Shown: positions 36,820 to 45,819 of the stretch, one piece after another
How positions within the stretch are numbered: position 1 is the stretch's first letter
Layout of the letters: every line of letters starts with the position of its first letter
Assembly: GCA_000814665.1 (NCBI GenBank)
Contig: JWIH01000013.1
Coordinates: forward strand, 1-56,483
Reading direction: 5' to 3'
DNA from: Pseudoalteromonas flavipulchra NCIMB 2033 = ATCC BAA-314
Lineage (GTDB): Bacteria; Pseudomonadota; Gammaproteobacteria; Enterobacterales; Alteromonadaceae
DNA length: 56,483 nucleotides
Program-made: the position numbers and the translations under genes
Notes under the pieces: model-generated
Databases searched by the model: none
Told to the model about the DNA's origin: nothing
Seen by the model: the letters and a program-made list of their open reading frames with translations, nothing else

Positions 36820-37893
36820 ATGGAGTATCAAGCCGTTGCGCAACAACTTGCTGGTGAGTACGGTCTCATTAGTGAAGAAGCTAAAATGAAGCCGATCGGT
36901 AGTGGTCATATCAACACGACTATGCTGTTGCAGGACAATCACAAAACCATGGTAGTACAAAAGCTAAATACCGCGGTGTTTCCAAACCCTTTGCATCTTG
37001 TTGAAAATGCGCGAGCGATTGAACAGCACTTAACAGCAAAAGCCTTAAATGGAGAATATAGTCTCGCTATCATAAAGCATCTAGCGACGAGTTCAGGCCA
37101 ATATTTAGTCGATATTAATGACGAAGTTTGGCGTGCGCTTGCATTTATTGGCCGCAGTTATAGCGAAGACGTAGTGGCAAACGAACAACAAGCATTAACG
37201 GCTGCAAACGCCTTTGGGCAGTTTGCACATGCGCTAAATGATTTTGATGCGGCGCAGTTACATCATGTCATTCCAAACTTTCATAACTTGGCGATGCGTA
37301 TTGATGCATTTAACCAAGTGCTAGCGAAAGACGAGCATGGTCGCGCGGAAAAGTGCAGTGATGTTATCGCTGCTTTTCAGCAGCAATTTGCACTTGCAGA
37401 AGAATTGCAGCAGGCACAAAAACAAGTACCACTTAGAGCTTGCCACAACGATACCAAAATCAACAACATGCTGTTTTCAACACAGAGTGATGCAGCACGA
37501 GCCGTTATCGACTTAGATACTTGTATGCCGGGTAACTGGTTGTTTGATTTTGGCGATATGGTGCGCACCTTCTGTTCACCAGAAGCTGAAGACTCTACGA
37601 ACTTGAGTAATGTGCAGGTAAGAGAAAATATCTTTGCTGCGTTGGCACAAGGGTATATTGAACCGTTACAAGACAGTGTGACTGAAGCAGAAAAAGACAG
37701 TTTTATTCTTGGCGCCAAAGTGATGCCATTCATGATAGGTCTGAGATTTTTAACAGATCACTTAGATGGAGATAATTATTTTGCAACCCACAGAGCCAAT
37801 CATAATCTTGACCGTGCGAAGAACCAGTTTGCGTTGTATTCCAGTGTGCTAGAAAAAGAGGATTGTCTGAATAATATTATCAGAGCAATTTAA
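36820..37893 (+). CDS. Phosphotransferase related to N-acetylhexosamine 1-kinase (NahK-like)
   Basis: Aminoglycoside-phosphotransferase-fold kinase of about 357 residues. The catalytic loop CHNDTKINNMLF and metal site VIDLDTCMPG, followed by FDFGDMVRTF, closely resemble NahK-type anomeric kinases that make GlcNAc or GalNAc 1-phosphate. I chose ATG 36820 because GAGGTGA lies immediately upstream; ATG 36751 would overlap the previous gene by 23 bases. Adjacent genes (nucleotidyltransferase, GH109-like protein) support an amino-sugar role. Antibiotic resistance is unlikely given this context. Confidence 0.8.
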   Translation: MEYQAVAQQLAGEYGLISEEAKMKPIGSGHINTTMLLQDNHKTMVVQKLNTAVFPNPLHLVENARAIEQHLTAKALNGEYSLAIIKHLATSSGQYLVDINDEVWRALAFIGRSYSEDVVANEQQALTAANAFGQFAHALNDFDAAQLHHVIPNFHNLAMRIDAFNQVLAKDEHGRAEKCSDVIAAFQQQFALAEELQQAQKQVPLRACHNDTKINNMLFSTQSDAARAVIDLDTCMPGNWLFDFGDMVRTFCSPEAEDSTNLSNVQVRENIFAALAQGYIEPLQDSVTEAEKDSFILGAKVMPFMIGLRFLTDHLDGDNYFATHRANHNLDRAKNQFALYSSVLEKEDCLNNIIRAI

Positions 37894-37912
37894 CGATTTA
37901 GTATATTTTAAG

Positions 37913-37937
37913 AAAAAGCGCTTCAAGCGCTTTTTTT
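37913..37937 (+). terminator. Terminator after the kinase gene
   Basis: AAAAAGCGC and GCGCTTTTT with a TTCAA loop, continuing into T residues, 20 bases after the stop. The GH109-like gene downstream is thus a separate transcript or read-through target. Confidence 0.88.
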
Positions 37938-38034
37938 GCGGCTTTATCGCAATGTTTTGAACCTAAGATTGGGATAGGTTAGCTTGATAGCGAGCAGTAT
38001 TAGTGCTGTTAAGAAGTATCGTTTAGGAGTAAGA

Positions 38035-39411
38035 ATGAAAAATATAAACCGCCGCGACTTTTTAAAAGCCGCAGGAGCGGCAGCGGCTGCGAGTGTAGTA
38101 GCTGGGTGCGCAAGCTCGAATCAAAATAATAGCATTGTACCTAAGCAACAAGGCCGCTCTGTCATTGGGCTCGTAGCACCAAAAATGGACGTGGTTCGGG
38201 TAGGTTTTATTGGGGTTGGCCAACGTGGCTATGGTCATGTAAAGCGCATGAGTCACATCGATGGTGCACGTATTGTCGCGATTTGTGATACCCATGATGA
38301 AGTGCTTGAAAAATCGGCTGACTATCTTGTGCGCGAGCGAGGTTTGCCGAAACCTGCGCTGTATCGTGGTGGTGACTTAGCTTATCAAGAAATGCTAAAT
38401 CGGGACGATATTGACATCGTTATCATTTCAACGCCTTGGAAATGGCACGCGCCGATGGCAATTGATACCATGAATAGTGGTAAGCACGCTTTTGTTGAAG
38501 TGCCTTTAGCGTTGACCGTTGAAGAAATGTGGCAGATAGTCGACACCGCAGAGCGCACGCAAAAGAACTGTATGATGATGGAAAATGTCAATTACGGTCG
38601 CGATGAGTTGATGGTACTGAATATGGTTCGCCAAGGTGTATTCGGTGAGTTATTGCATGGTGAAGCTGCATATATTCATGAGCTACGTTGGCAAATGAAG
38701 GAAATTGAGCACAAGACCGGCTCATGGCGTACACACTGGCATACTAAGCGAGATGGTAACCTATATCCAACTCATGGTTTAGGTCCAGTGTCTCAGTACA
38801 TGAATATTAACCGAGGTGATCGTTTTGATTACTTAACTTCTATGAGTTCTCCCGCCCTAGGTCGTGCAGCCTATGCAAAACGCGAATTTCCGGCAGATCA
38901 TGAGCGCAATCAACTACATTATATTGCGGGTGATATGAATACCACGATGATTAAGACCATCAAAGGACGCAGTATCATGGTACAACATGATACGACCACG
39001 CCTAGGCCTTATTCTCGTCACAATCTTATTCAAGGAACTAATGGGGTCTTTGCTGGTTTCCCTAATCGTATCGCGTTAGAGCAAGGCGGTGCTAAGAGTT
39101 TCCATGAATGGGATTACGAAATGGATCCATGGTACAAACAATACGACCATCCGCTTTGGACGAAAATGGGTGAAGAAGCACAGCGCAATGGTGGTCATGG
39201 TGGTATGGACTTTTTAATGTTCTGGCGCATGATCTATTGCCTGCGCAATGGTGAAGCGCTAGATCAAGACGTATACGACGGTGCAGCTTGGTCGGTAATT
39301 TCTCCGTTATCGGCTCAGTCAGTGGCTAATCGCAGTGAATCATTGAGTATTCCAGACTTTACCCGTGGAGCGTGGAAAACCGCTAAACCATTGGGTATAG
39401 TGACAGTATAA
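38035..39411 (+). CDS. Tat-exported Gfo/Idh/MocA family protein, GH109-like (alpha-N-acetylgalactosaminidase family)
   Basis: The 458-residue protein begins [19 protein letters not shown] then VVAGCASS: a twin-arginine signal with a possible lipobox, so it is exported folded with its cofactor. A Rossmann NAD site [12 protein letters not shown] starts about residue 58, followed by [11 protein letters not shown] and the conserved late regions typical of GH109, whose members use NAD to cleave alpha-GalNAc. AGGAG precedes ATG 38035, which I prefer to the TTG 51 bases upstream. With the amino-sugar kinase and nucleotidyltransferase upstream it suggests a GalNAc/GlcNAc salvage route. A plain oxidoreductase remains possible. 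Confidence 0.82.
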   Translation: MKNINRRDFLKAAGAAAAASVVAGCASSNQNNSIVPKQQGRSVIGLVAPKMDVVRVGFIGVGQRGYGHVKRMSHIDGARIVAICDTHDEVLEKSADYLVRERGLPKPALYRGGDLAYQEMLNRDDIDIVIISTPWKWHAPMAIDTMNSGKHAFVEVPLALTVEEMWQIVDTAERTQKNCMMMENVNYGRDELMVLNMVRQGVFGELLHGEAAYIHELRWQMKEIEHKTGSWRTHWHTKRDGNLYPTHGLGPVSQYMNINRGDRFDYLTSMSSPALGRAAYAKREFPADHERNQLHYIAGDMNTTMIKTIKGRSIMVQHDTTTPRPYSRHNLIQGTNGVFAGFPNRIALEQGGAKSFHEWDYEMDPWYKQYDHPLWTKMGEEAQRNGGHGGMDFLMFWRMIYCLRNGEALDQDVYDGAAWSVISPLSAQSVANRSESLSIPDFTRGAWKTAKPLGIVTV

Positions 39412-39438
39412 AAATACACATTTTATCATCGTCGAATT

Positions 39439-39460
39439 AAGCGCTACAGGCGCTTTTTTT
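39439..39460 (+). terminator. Terminator after the GH109-like gene
   Basis: AAGCGC and GCGCTT around a short TACAG loop followed by seven T residues, 28 bases after the stop. Confidence 0.85.
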
Positions 39461-39491
39461 ATACTCGATTAATACGGCTTTTGGAGTGGCT

Positions 39492-39992
39492 ATGATGCGC
39501 TATAGGTTCTTGTTATTCTTTATATTAATACTGAGTGGTTGTAATAACTCGGTTAATATCAGTAAGAAAGATACATTCATCAGCCATGCCGATGCTTACT
39601 TTAATACCTATGCTCAGAGGCAGAACTTTACTCAGTTTATCGAGTTCTATGCCGAAGATGCCGTGCTGGAAGATATGGTTTTTGGCCATAAGGCACAAGG
39701 TAAAGATCAGATTACGGCTTTTTTAAATTGGTCTGCTGGGAATTTTGCTGTGCTGGATGAACAACCCGTCTTAGTGGTAGAAGATAAGATAGTCGATAGC
39801 ACGACTAGAACTGTGGTTGCTAGAGGCGTTTTTAATCGCTTTAATTATGCGTCACGCGAGTTAGGGCCTTGGCGATTTCTGATAGTGCTAAAGTTTGACG
39901 AAAAAGGTAAAATTATCTATCAGCAAGATTGGATTAACTATACCCCAAAATCGGATTTTACCGGTGGGGAAAATCTAAACCAGCAATATTAA
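39492..39992 (+). CDS. Predicted lipoprotein with SnoaL/NTF2-like domain
   Basis: About 166 residues: a lipoprotein signal (FFILILSG then Cys), then an NTF2-like alpha-beta cone (FIEFYAEDAVLEDMVFGHKAQGKDQITAFLNW; WRFLIVLKFDEKGKIIYQQDWINY). Such domains bind small hydrophobic ligands or act as isomerases; no catalytic residues can be assigned. ATG 39492 has GGAG five bases upstream. It is 29 bases before the YkoF-like gene, so it may belong to that operon. Confidence 0.75.
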   Translation: MMRYRFLLFFILILSGCNNSVNISKKDTFISHADAYFNTYAQRQNFTQFIEFYAEDAVLEDMVFGHKAQGKDQITAFLNWSAGNFAVLDEQPVLVVEDKIVDSTTRTVVARGVFNRFNYASRELGPWRFLIVLKFDEKGKIIYQQDWINYTPKSDFTGGENLNQQY

Positions 39993-40021
39993 TAATCGGC
40001 TGCCATTTGTAAGGAGCGCCC

Positions 40022-40288
40022 ATGCAAGTTTCTGTTGAAATAAGCAAATACCCACTGCACCAAGACTATATCCCTTTTATTAAAGGTTTTATTGATAGGC
40101 TGAATGAGCATGAAGGGATCAAGGTGATCACAAATACGATGTCAACTCAGGTCTTTGGTGAATTTGATTTAGTGACCTCAGTATTGAATCAAGAAATGAA
40201 ACACTCATTTGAAGCTTACGGAAAATGTATTTTTGTTTGTAAGTTTATCTCAGGCGATTTATCTCCAGCTGATAGTGCCTACGATTAA
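40022..40288 (+). CDS. Small YkoF/thiamin-binding-like protein
   Basis: An 88-residue protein resembling a single YkoF-type ferredoxin-fold domain (VSVEISKYPLHQDYIPFIKGF; NTMSTQVFGEFDLV), a family that binds thiamin or its pyrimidine moiety. AAGGAG precedes the ATG. It overlaps the start of the PnuC-family gene (TAATGG, one base), and a kinase follows, which together point to vitamin salvage. The family call is from the overall pattern and is moderate. Confidence 0.65.
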   Translation: MQVSVEISKYPLHQDYIPFIKGFIDRLNEHEGIKVITNTMSTQVFGEFDLVTSVLNQEMKHSFEAYGKCIFVCKFISGDLSPADSAYD

Positions 40289-40908
40289 TGGACTGGTTTA
40301 CTGAAACCTTTGCAGGGTTCACAGCGATGTCGAGTTGGGAGTATATCGCTGTGGTGCTGGCTGTAGCTTATTTACTGCTGGCAATTCGAGAGAATATTTG
40401 GTGTTGGCCAGTGGCCTTTATTAACACCTTCATCTATACCGTGCTGTACTGGAACGGAGCACTAGTGATGGAATCACTACTGCACTTTTACTATATGGTC
40501 ATGGCCGTTGTTGGCTGGTGGATGTGGCGTCAGGGTGACAAAAACAAGCCCAGTGATATTGTTTCTTGGTCGTTATCAAAACATCTTTCAATCATTGTTA
40601 TCACTTCAGTGGTTTCCGTTGTGCTCGGGTATTTCACCAAGCATTATATGGCAGCAGATCTCGCCTATTTAGATAGCTTTACCACGTGCTTTGCGGTGGT
40701 GACGACCTATTTAGTGGCTAAGAAAATTCTTGAAAACTGGTTATATTGGGTCGTGATTGATGCAGCCTCCATCTACCTTTATTACCTTAAAGGTTTCTAT
40801 CCTACGCTGGTACTATTTATTTTCTACACCTTGATGGCGTGTTGGGGCTACAAGCGTTGGTACGAAGAATATGAAGCTAAGCAAGGAAAGACGCTTGCAG
40901 CACTCTGA
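40288..40908 (+). CDS. pnuC: PnuC-family vitamin transporter (possibly thiamin, PnuT type)
   Basis: Inner-membrane facilitator of 206 residues with about seven hydrophobic segments and the family sequence WCWPVAFINTFIYTVLYWNG followed by MAVVGWWMWRQG. PnuC proteins carry nicotinamide riboside; the PnuT branch carries thiamin, with trapping by a kinase. Here a YkoF-like protein precedes it and a kinase of the choline/thiamin-kinase fold overlaps its end, so thiamin is the better guess. There is no NadR or other NAD gene nearby. Confidence 0.82.
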   Translation: MDWFTETFAGFTAMSSWEYIAVVLAVAYLLLAIRENIWCWPVAFINTFIYTVLYWNGALVMESLLHFYYMVMAVVGWWMWRQGDKNKPSDIVSWSLSKHLSIIVITSVVSVVLGYFTKHYMAADLAYLDSFTTCFAVVTTYLVAKKILENWLYWVVIDAASIYLYYLKGFYPTLVLFIFYTLMACWGYKRWYEEYEAKQGKTLAAL

Positions 40909-41683
40909 GCTTGAAAAATTAAAAGTAAAGGTGGATACCGTATTCAAGGTTTCAGCTGAGCGATTAGAAAAGCTAACTAAAGGTGTGAGTAACAATAATT
41001 ACCTGATGGTGAGTAAGGGCGAAAGCTACCTATTAAAATGCTATAGCCATGGTATTCCTACTGAGGCACTAAAAGCACAGAATGAGTTAGCACAGCAAGG
41101 CATTACTTCTAAAGTACTGCAGTACGACCTACGCACTCGTATGGCACTATTCACCTTTATGCCAGAAGTGTGTGCTGAGCCAAAGTTAAATATTGCGTTG
41201 TTAGCACAAGTTATTCAGGTGCATAGCTTAGAGCTTGAAGTATACGAGGTGCTGGACCTAGTCGGTTATGTTCAGGCTATTGATGAGAAATTGCGTCACT
41301 TAGTTGATATCGAATGGCTTATCGAAAGCTTAGCTTCTTTACCCGTGGATCAGGCGTTTTGCCATAATGACTTAGTCATGAGCAATATTATTCAAAGCCC
41401 AGAGGGGATTCGGTTAATCGACTTTGAGTATGCTTGTCATAGTGACATCTTTTTTGATTTAGCAGCGCTGGTGTGTAGTTTTAGCTGTGGTGTTGAAGCA
41501 GCACTTACGGTAGTTGAGTCTTACTTTTCTCTAAAGCGGCAAGCCATGCCTTCATACGCTCAAGCTAAACTGACGGTATTTTGCCAAATTTATTTGATTG
41601 TTAGCATCCAATGGTACGAGCAGCGCGGCGTAATGATAGAAGCCGAAAAGCTTAGGCAGTTACTGAAGCAGTGGATACTGTAG
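40871..41683 (+). CDS. Small-molecule kinase (choline/thiamin kinase-like)
   Basis: The 270-residue APH-fold kinase has the glycine-rich loop region KGVSNNNYLMV, catalytic CHNDLVMSNII and metal-binding LIDFEYACHSDIFFDLAAL. It overlaps the transporter gene by 38 bases, implying co-expression. It would phosphorylate and so trap the imported vitamin; it resembles E. coli ThiK in layout. Choline kinase is the alternative. The exact start is uncertain, as the first ~10 residues are unlike the family. Confidence 0.75.
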   Translation: MKLSKERRLQHSELEKLKVKVDTVFKVSAERLEKLTKGVSNNNYLMVSKGESYLLKCYSHGIPTEALKAQNELAQQGITSKVLQYDLRTRMALFTFMPEVCAEPKLNIALLAQVIQVHSLELEVYEVLDLVGYVQAIDEKLRHLVDIEWLIESLASLPVDQAFCHNDLVMSNIIQSPEGIRLIDFEYACHSDIFFDLAALVCSFSCGVEAALTVVESYFSLKRQAMPSYAQAKLTVFCQIYLIVSIQWYEQRGVMIEAEKLRQLLKQWIL

Positions 41684-41749
41684 CTACAAGCTGAGCCAGT
41701 AGTATGTGATATTCCTTGATCACATTACTGGCCATCACTATTGGGTAGT

Positions 41750-41932
41750 TTAAATCCCACCCAGTCGCTGTGCTAGCTCTTTGTATTTTTCAACATCGGC
41801 TTTGTCAAAGATAGGTTCGCCATTGGCATCAGTGTCTTTGGCGACTAGCAAGTTTTCTCGTGCGAGGCGTCTTACGCGCTCAACCTTTACGTCAAGAAAC
41901 TCTGCAACTTGCTCTGTTGTCATCGGTGTCAT
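41750..41932 (-). CDS. Excisionase/MerR-type helix-turn-helix protein
   Basis: A roughly 60-residue protein consisting almost only of an HTH_17-type domain: MTTEQVAEFLDVKVERVRRLARENLL then DANGEPIFDKADVEKYKEL. I chose the ATG at 41932 (GAGG nine bases upstream) over an in-frame TTG at 41980. It resembles phage excisionases and small regulators; no integrase lies nearby, so it is more likely a stand-alone regulator. tRNA-Arg begins about 200 bases to the right. Confidence 0.75.
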   Translation of the reverse strand: MTPMTTEQVAEFLDVKVERVRRLARENLLVAKDTDANGEPIFDKADVEKYKELAQRLGGI

Positions 41933-42129
41933 ATTTGGGATCCTCAATGATGTATCGCGATATTTCTGAACGGGCAGCAATATCAGTCTATTTTATTATT
42001 TTCAAAGCATAGTTGAATAACTGGTTTTTTGCCCAAAGTACAGCTTTTTTTAAAAAATAGGTTACTAATTAGTCATATAGCAAACATTGTCTGGCAATTG
42101 CCTGCACTTAGCATTATTATATTGCCGAC

Positions 42130-42204
42130 GCTCTCGTGGTGAAATGGATATCACGTAGCCCTCCGGAGGCTGAGTTCTAGGTTCGATCCCTAGCGAGAGC
42201 GCCA
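42130..42204 (+). tRNA. tRNA-Arg (anticodon CCG)
   Basis: A 75-base cloverleaf: acceptor GCTCTCG/CGAGAGC, D stem GTGA/TCAC, anticodon stem TAGCC/GGCTG around CTCCGGA (CCG), T stem CTAGG/CCTAG around TTCGATC, and an encoded CCA. It reads CGG codons, the rare arginine codon here. Confidence 0.96.
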
Positions 42205-42218
42205 ATGCTTAATCCTAC

Positions 42219-43184
42219 TTACAACCAGCCTTTGCGTTTAAAGTACACCCCAATACCACCAGTTAGTACCACCAACATAATAACAAAAAAGGCAAATGCG
42301 CCACCCCATTCAGTGCCAGGAATACCGCCAATATTCACCCCTAACAAGCCTGTTAAAAATCCAAGTGGTAAGAATAACGCTGCAACGACGGACATCACGT
42401 ACATTCTTTGGTTTAACTGTTCATTTTGATGGTTGGTGATCGCATTTTGGATCACTTGTGCACGCTCAATCGCTGCCTCTAATTCTTCGATATATCGACT
42501 TAAGGCATTGCTCGCCTCTTCAATCATGTGTCGATGATCTTCATCTAGCCAAGCAATCTTTGCCAATAGCAGTTCGCTAATAGCAAGCTTTTGTGGCTTA
42601 AGATAGCGTTTTAAACCAATGGTTTGCCTTCTTAATGTTGAAAGTTGCTGATAGTTTGGCAGCTGCTCACTGCTTTCCATCGCATCTTCAAATTCATCAA
42701 GCTGTTCTTCTATTTGCCAGATGATGTCTTGCATTCGCACAGAAAGTCGCATCACCAATGTAGACAGTAACTCACCGATACTTTTTGCGCCTTGACCCTT
42801 TTTAAGCGATGCCAGCATATCTTGGGCAGACATAATATGGCGCTTACGACAGGTGATAAGTAGTTTATCGTTTGCAAAACAGCGAATAGAAACCATGTCT
42901 TCAGGGCTTTGCTTGGGGTTAAGGTTCACGCCACGCAAGAACACTAGCAAACCTTCATCGCCATTAGCCGTTCTCGGACGGGTTTCATCTGCGGTTAGCG
43001 CTTCTCTTTCCCAGTCATCCAAAAACGTTTGCTGCTTCAGCCATTCGGTCGTTTCGTCGAAGCTGTAGTCAAAATGGAGCCAAAGTGGCTCCTTGTGAAT
43101 TACGGATTTTACTTCACTCAGATCGCAAAGTAGCCTACCGCCACCTTGACCGTCGAGCACAAACGCATGGAGTAATCCAGTCAT
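42219..43184 (-). CDS. zntB: Zinc transporter ZntB (CorA family)
   Basis: Inner-membrane CorA-family channel of 321 residues, expected to move Zn2+. The long cytoplasmic funnel is followed by two C-terminal membrane helices; the loop between them is GVNIGGIPG, the ZntB version of the CorA GMN signature. The C-terminal KRKGWL is also family-typical. Its stop lies 14 bases from tRNA-Arg. Confidence 0.9.
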   Translation of the reverse strand: MTGLLHAFVLDGQGGGRLLCDLSEVKSVIHKEPLWLHFDYSFDETTEWLKQQTFLDDWEREALTADETRPRTANGDEGLLVFLRGVNLNPKQSPEDMVSIRCFANDKLLITCRKRHIMSAQDMLASLKKGQGAKSIGELLSTLVMRLSVRMQDIIWQIEEQLDEFEDAMESSEQLPNYQQLSTLRRQTIGLKRYLKPQKLAISELLLAKIAWLDEDHRHMIEEASNALSRYIEELEAAIERAQVIQNAITNHQNEQLNQRMYVMSVVAALFLPLGFLTGLLGVNIGGIPGTEWGGAFAFFVIMLVVLTGGIGVYFKRKGWL

Positions 43185-43461
43185 AGCTAATTCCTATTAA
43201 AAAGTTTGTCCCAAGACTGACATAGATAATTTAATTTTCAAATTCATTTAAAAATCTTGGCGATGAAATAAATTGTTTGAATACTCTATTTTACTTTAGC
43301 TCAGTATAGGGCTTTACCTTGAAAAATGTGTAAGTGGTGTTACTGTAAGTTAAGGTGCTTGGCTTAACAGAGCGTTTTTATCTTTAGGATAAATTTATTT
43401 TGTTTTTCAAGTGACTTGAATCAGCGTATAAGTCCGAACTCATTTTGTACGAGAGCATAAT

Positions 43462-43896
43462 ATGATCACAGTTGGTTGGAGAGAGTGGCTTTCCTTACCC
43501 GATTTAGGTATCGAAAAAATCAAAGCGAAAGTAGATACTGGAGCAAGAACATCATGTCTGCATGCCTTTAAGGTTGAGTCTTTCAAAACAGAACAAGATG
43601 AACTTTGGGTAAGGTTTTGGATCCATCCCAAACAAGACAATACCGACTATGAAGTCTGTAGTGAAGCAAAAGTAGTAGATGAGCGCGTTGTTACCGATTC
43701 AGGCGGTCATAAAGAACTACGTTATGTAATAGAAACAAATTTAACTATCGGCAATCAGGCTTGGCCAATTGAAATCACGCTAAGCAATAGAGAAACCATG
43801 AAATTTAGAATGTTACTGGGCCGCACGGCGATGCGAGGCCGCATCCTTGTTGATCCAGAACAGTCATACTTAAGTAATAAAACGGATAAATCATGA
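43462..43896 (+). CDS. rimB: RimK-associated retropepsin-like protease (RimB family)
   Basis: A 144-residue protein of the family once called ATP-dependent zinc protease, now seen as a retropepsin-like aspartic protease. The catalytic motif is DTGARTS (about 26-32) and the second half has [13 protein letters not shown]. In Pseudomonas, RimB acts on RimK-glutamylated ribosomal protein S6. Its TGA overlaps the rimK ATG by four bases, so the two are translationally coupled. Confidence 0.87.
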   Translation: MITVGWREWLSLPDLGIEKIKAKVDTGARTSCLHAFKVESFKTEQDELWVRFWIHPKQDNTDYEVCSEAKVVDERVVTDSGGHKELRYVIETNLTIGNQAWPIEITLSNRETMKFRMLLGRTAMRGRILVDPEQSYLSNKTDKS

Positions 43897-44798
43897 AAAT
43901 TGGCATTCTTTCAAGGAATCAATCTTTGTATTCAACACGTCGTTTAATTGAAGCGGCAGAGCAGCGTGGGCATGAAGTTGAGGTTATTGACGCGCTACGT
44001 TGTTATATGAATATCAATAGTAGCGAGCCTGAAATTCACTTTAAGGGACAGCAGTTGAGCGGCTTTGATGCGATTGTTCCGCGAATTGGTGCCTCTGTGA
44101 CGTTTTATGGTTGTGCGGTACTCAGACAGTTTGAAATGATGGGGGTTTACCCATTGAATGAGTCTGTTGCAATCACTCGCTCAAGAGATAAGTTGCGTTC
44201 ATTACAGTTACTGTCAAGAAAAGGCGTAGGCATGCCAATCACAGGCTTTGCCAGTAAGCCTGATGACGTTAAAGACTTACTGGAAATGGTTGGCGGCACA
44301 CCGGTTGTGATCAAGCTACTAGAAGGCACACAAGGTATTGGTGTGGTGTTAGCTGAGACACGAAAAGCGGCGGAAAGCGTTATCGAAGCATTTATGGGCT
44401 TAAAAGCCAACATCATGGTGCAAGAGTATATTAAAGAAGCTGGTGGTGCGGACATTCGCTGTTTCGTTATCGGCGACCGTGTCATTGCCGCGATGAAGCG
44501 TCAAGCGCAAGAGGGCGAATTCCGTTCAAATCTGCATCGTGGTGGTTCTGCGACATTGGTAAAAATCACTCCGGAAGAGCGCCGCACTGCAATTGCTGCA
44601 GCAAAAGCCATGGGCCTAAATGTTGCCGGTGTAGATTTGTTGCGTTCAGAGCGTGGTCCTTTGGTGATGGAAGTGAACTCATCTCCGGGCCTTGAGGGCA
44701 TTGAAAAGGCAACAGGTAAAGACATAGCTAGCTTGATAATCTCCTTTATCGAGAAAAATGCAGCGGCGAAAAGGACTGCTACACGTGGCAAAGGTTAA
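43893..44798 (+). CDS. rimK: Ribosomal protein S6--L-glutamate ligase RimK
   Basis: ATP-grasp ligase that adds glutamate residues to the C-terminus of ribosomal protein S6. The 301 residues start [21 protein letters not shown] and show [47 protein letters not shown] and the metal-binding [13 protein letters not shown], all as in E. coli RimK. It is the middle gene of a tightly overlapping trio. Confidence 0.95.
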   Translation: MKIGILSRNQSLYSTRRLIEAAEQRGHEVEVIDALRCYMNINSSEPEIHFKGQQLSGFDAIVPRIGASVTFYGCAVLRQFEMMGVYPLNESVAITRSRDKLRSLQLLSRKGVGMPITGFASKPDDVKDLLEMVGGTPVVIKLLEGTQGIGVVLAETRKAAESVIEAFMGLKANIMVQEYIKEAGGADIRCFVIGDRVIAAMKRQAQEGEFRSNLHRGGSATLVKITPEERRTAIAAAKAMGLNVAGVDLLRSERGPLVMEVNSSPGLEGIEKATGKDIASLIISFIEKNAAAKRTATRGKG

Positions 44799-45813
44799 AA
44801 TCAACCAACCCTTTACGTTATTAGATACACGAGTGGGTGTTGCTGAAAGGCAGACTGTCCAGTTGGAAGTGGCCAAGCTCTACACTCACACACCAATGAC
44901 CATTCCGATTGAAGTCGTTAATGGCGCAGAGGCTGGGCCGGTACTTTTGGTCTGTGCCGCAATTCATGGTGATGAATTGAATGGCGTAGAGGTTGTGCGT
45001 CAGCTATTAAGTAAAGTCGATGCGGCGACGCTACGTGGCACCTTGATAGCGGTGCCTATCGTAAATATCTTTGGTTTTATTCATAAGTCTCGCTATTTAC
45101 CTGATAGACGAGACCTAAACCGCTGTTTTCCAGGTTCTGAGCAAGGCTCGCTAGGGGCTCGAATGGCATCTATGTTTTTCGATTTGGTGGTAAAGAAATG
45201 CACCCATATTATCGATTTACATACCGGTGCGATTCATCGCTCTAATTTACCGCAGATCCGTGGTGACTTGTCCTGCGAAATGACCAAAGAAATGGCGATG
45301 GCGTTTGGTACGCCGGTTGCGATAGATGCGCGACTGCGTAACGGCTCGTTGCGAAGTGAAGCGGCGGGATTGGACATTCCTGTTATCACCTATGAGGCGG
45401 GAGAAGCGTTGCGGTTTGACTCATTGGCCATTGCAGCTGGATTGCAAGGGGTTGAAAATGTCATGCGTAAACTCAGAATGCTGCGTGGACGTCGTAGGAA
45501 GCAACGTCATGACGCAGTTATCGCGGCAGCGACAAGTTGGGTGCGTGCGGACGTTGATGGCATTGTTCGAGCTCAAGTTAACTTGGGGGAACGCGTATCA
45601 AAAGGTCAAATTTTGGCTTATATAGACAGTCCATTAGGTCAAAGCGAAGAAGCGATTATCGCACCTCGTAGTGGGATAGTAATTGGCCAACAAATGCTAC
45701 CTTTGGTGAATGAAGGAGATGCAGTTTTTCACTTAGCTTACTTTGCACATGCAAATAGCATTGTTGAACAACAGCTAGAAACCTTTATTGACGATATAGG
45801 CCCTATTTCTTAG
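44785..45813 (+). CDS. M14/AstE-like zinc hydrolase with C-terminal biotinyl-lipoyl-like domain
   Basis: Succinylglutamate desuccinylase/aspartoacylase family protein, about 342 residues. Zinc ligands are in [10 protein letters not shown] (HxxE) and IIDLHTG, and an EAGE motif likely supplies the catalytic glutamate. A barrel-sandwich domain follows ([19 protein letters not shown] then GQILAYID). I chose GTG 44785 with AAGGA nine bases upstream (14-base overlap with rimK) over the ATG at 44758. Its coupling to rimBK suggests it removes glutamate or processes the modified S6 tail; that is inference. Its 3' end overlaps the convergent MscS gene by 11 bases. Confidence 0.83.
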   Translation: MAKVKINQPFTLLDTRVGVAERQTVQLEVAKLYTHTPMTIPIEVVNGAEAGPVLLVCAAIHGDELNGVEVVRQLLSKVDAATLRGTLIAVPIVNIFGFIHKSRYLPDRRDLNRCFPGSEQGSLGARMASMFFDLVVKKCTHIIDLHTGAIHRSNLPQIRGDLSCEMTKEMAMAFGTPVAIDARLRNGSLRSEAAGLDIPVITYEAGEALRFDSLAIAAGLQGVENVMRKLRMLRGRRRKQRHDAVIAAATSWVRADVDGIVRAQVNLGERVSKGQILAYIDSPLGQSEEAIIAPRSGIVIGQQMLPLVNEGDAVFHLAYFAHANSIVEQQLETFIDDIGPIS

Positions 45814-45819
45814 GGCCTA
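45797..45819. terminator. Hairpin inside two overlapping convergent stop regions
   Basis: TAGGCCCT and AGGGCCTA form an 8-bp stem with a 7-base loop exactly where the zinc hydrolase gene (stop 45813) and the MscS-like gene (stop 45803) overlap. It probably serves as a compact shared terminator. Confidence 0.65.

Noticed and set aside
36733..37893. Aminoglycoside resistance gene
   Set aside because: The fold is shared, but the catalytic and metal motifs and neighbours fit an N-acetylhexosamine 1-kinase.
39993..40021. TPP riboswitch before the thiamin-type operon
   Set aside because: The gap is only 29 bases and the upstream 70 bases before the lipoprotein gene hold just a terminator; no thi-box was seen.
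41750..42204. Prophage or genomic island at tRNA-Arg
   Set aside because: No integrase, no repeated tRNA 3' end, and core genes on both sides.
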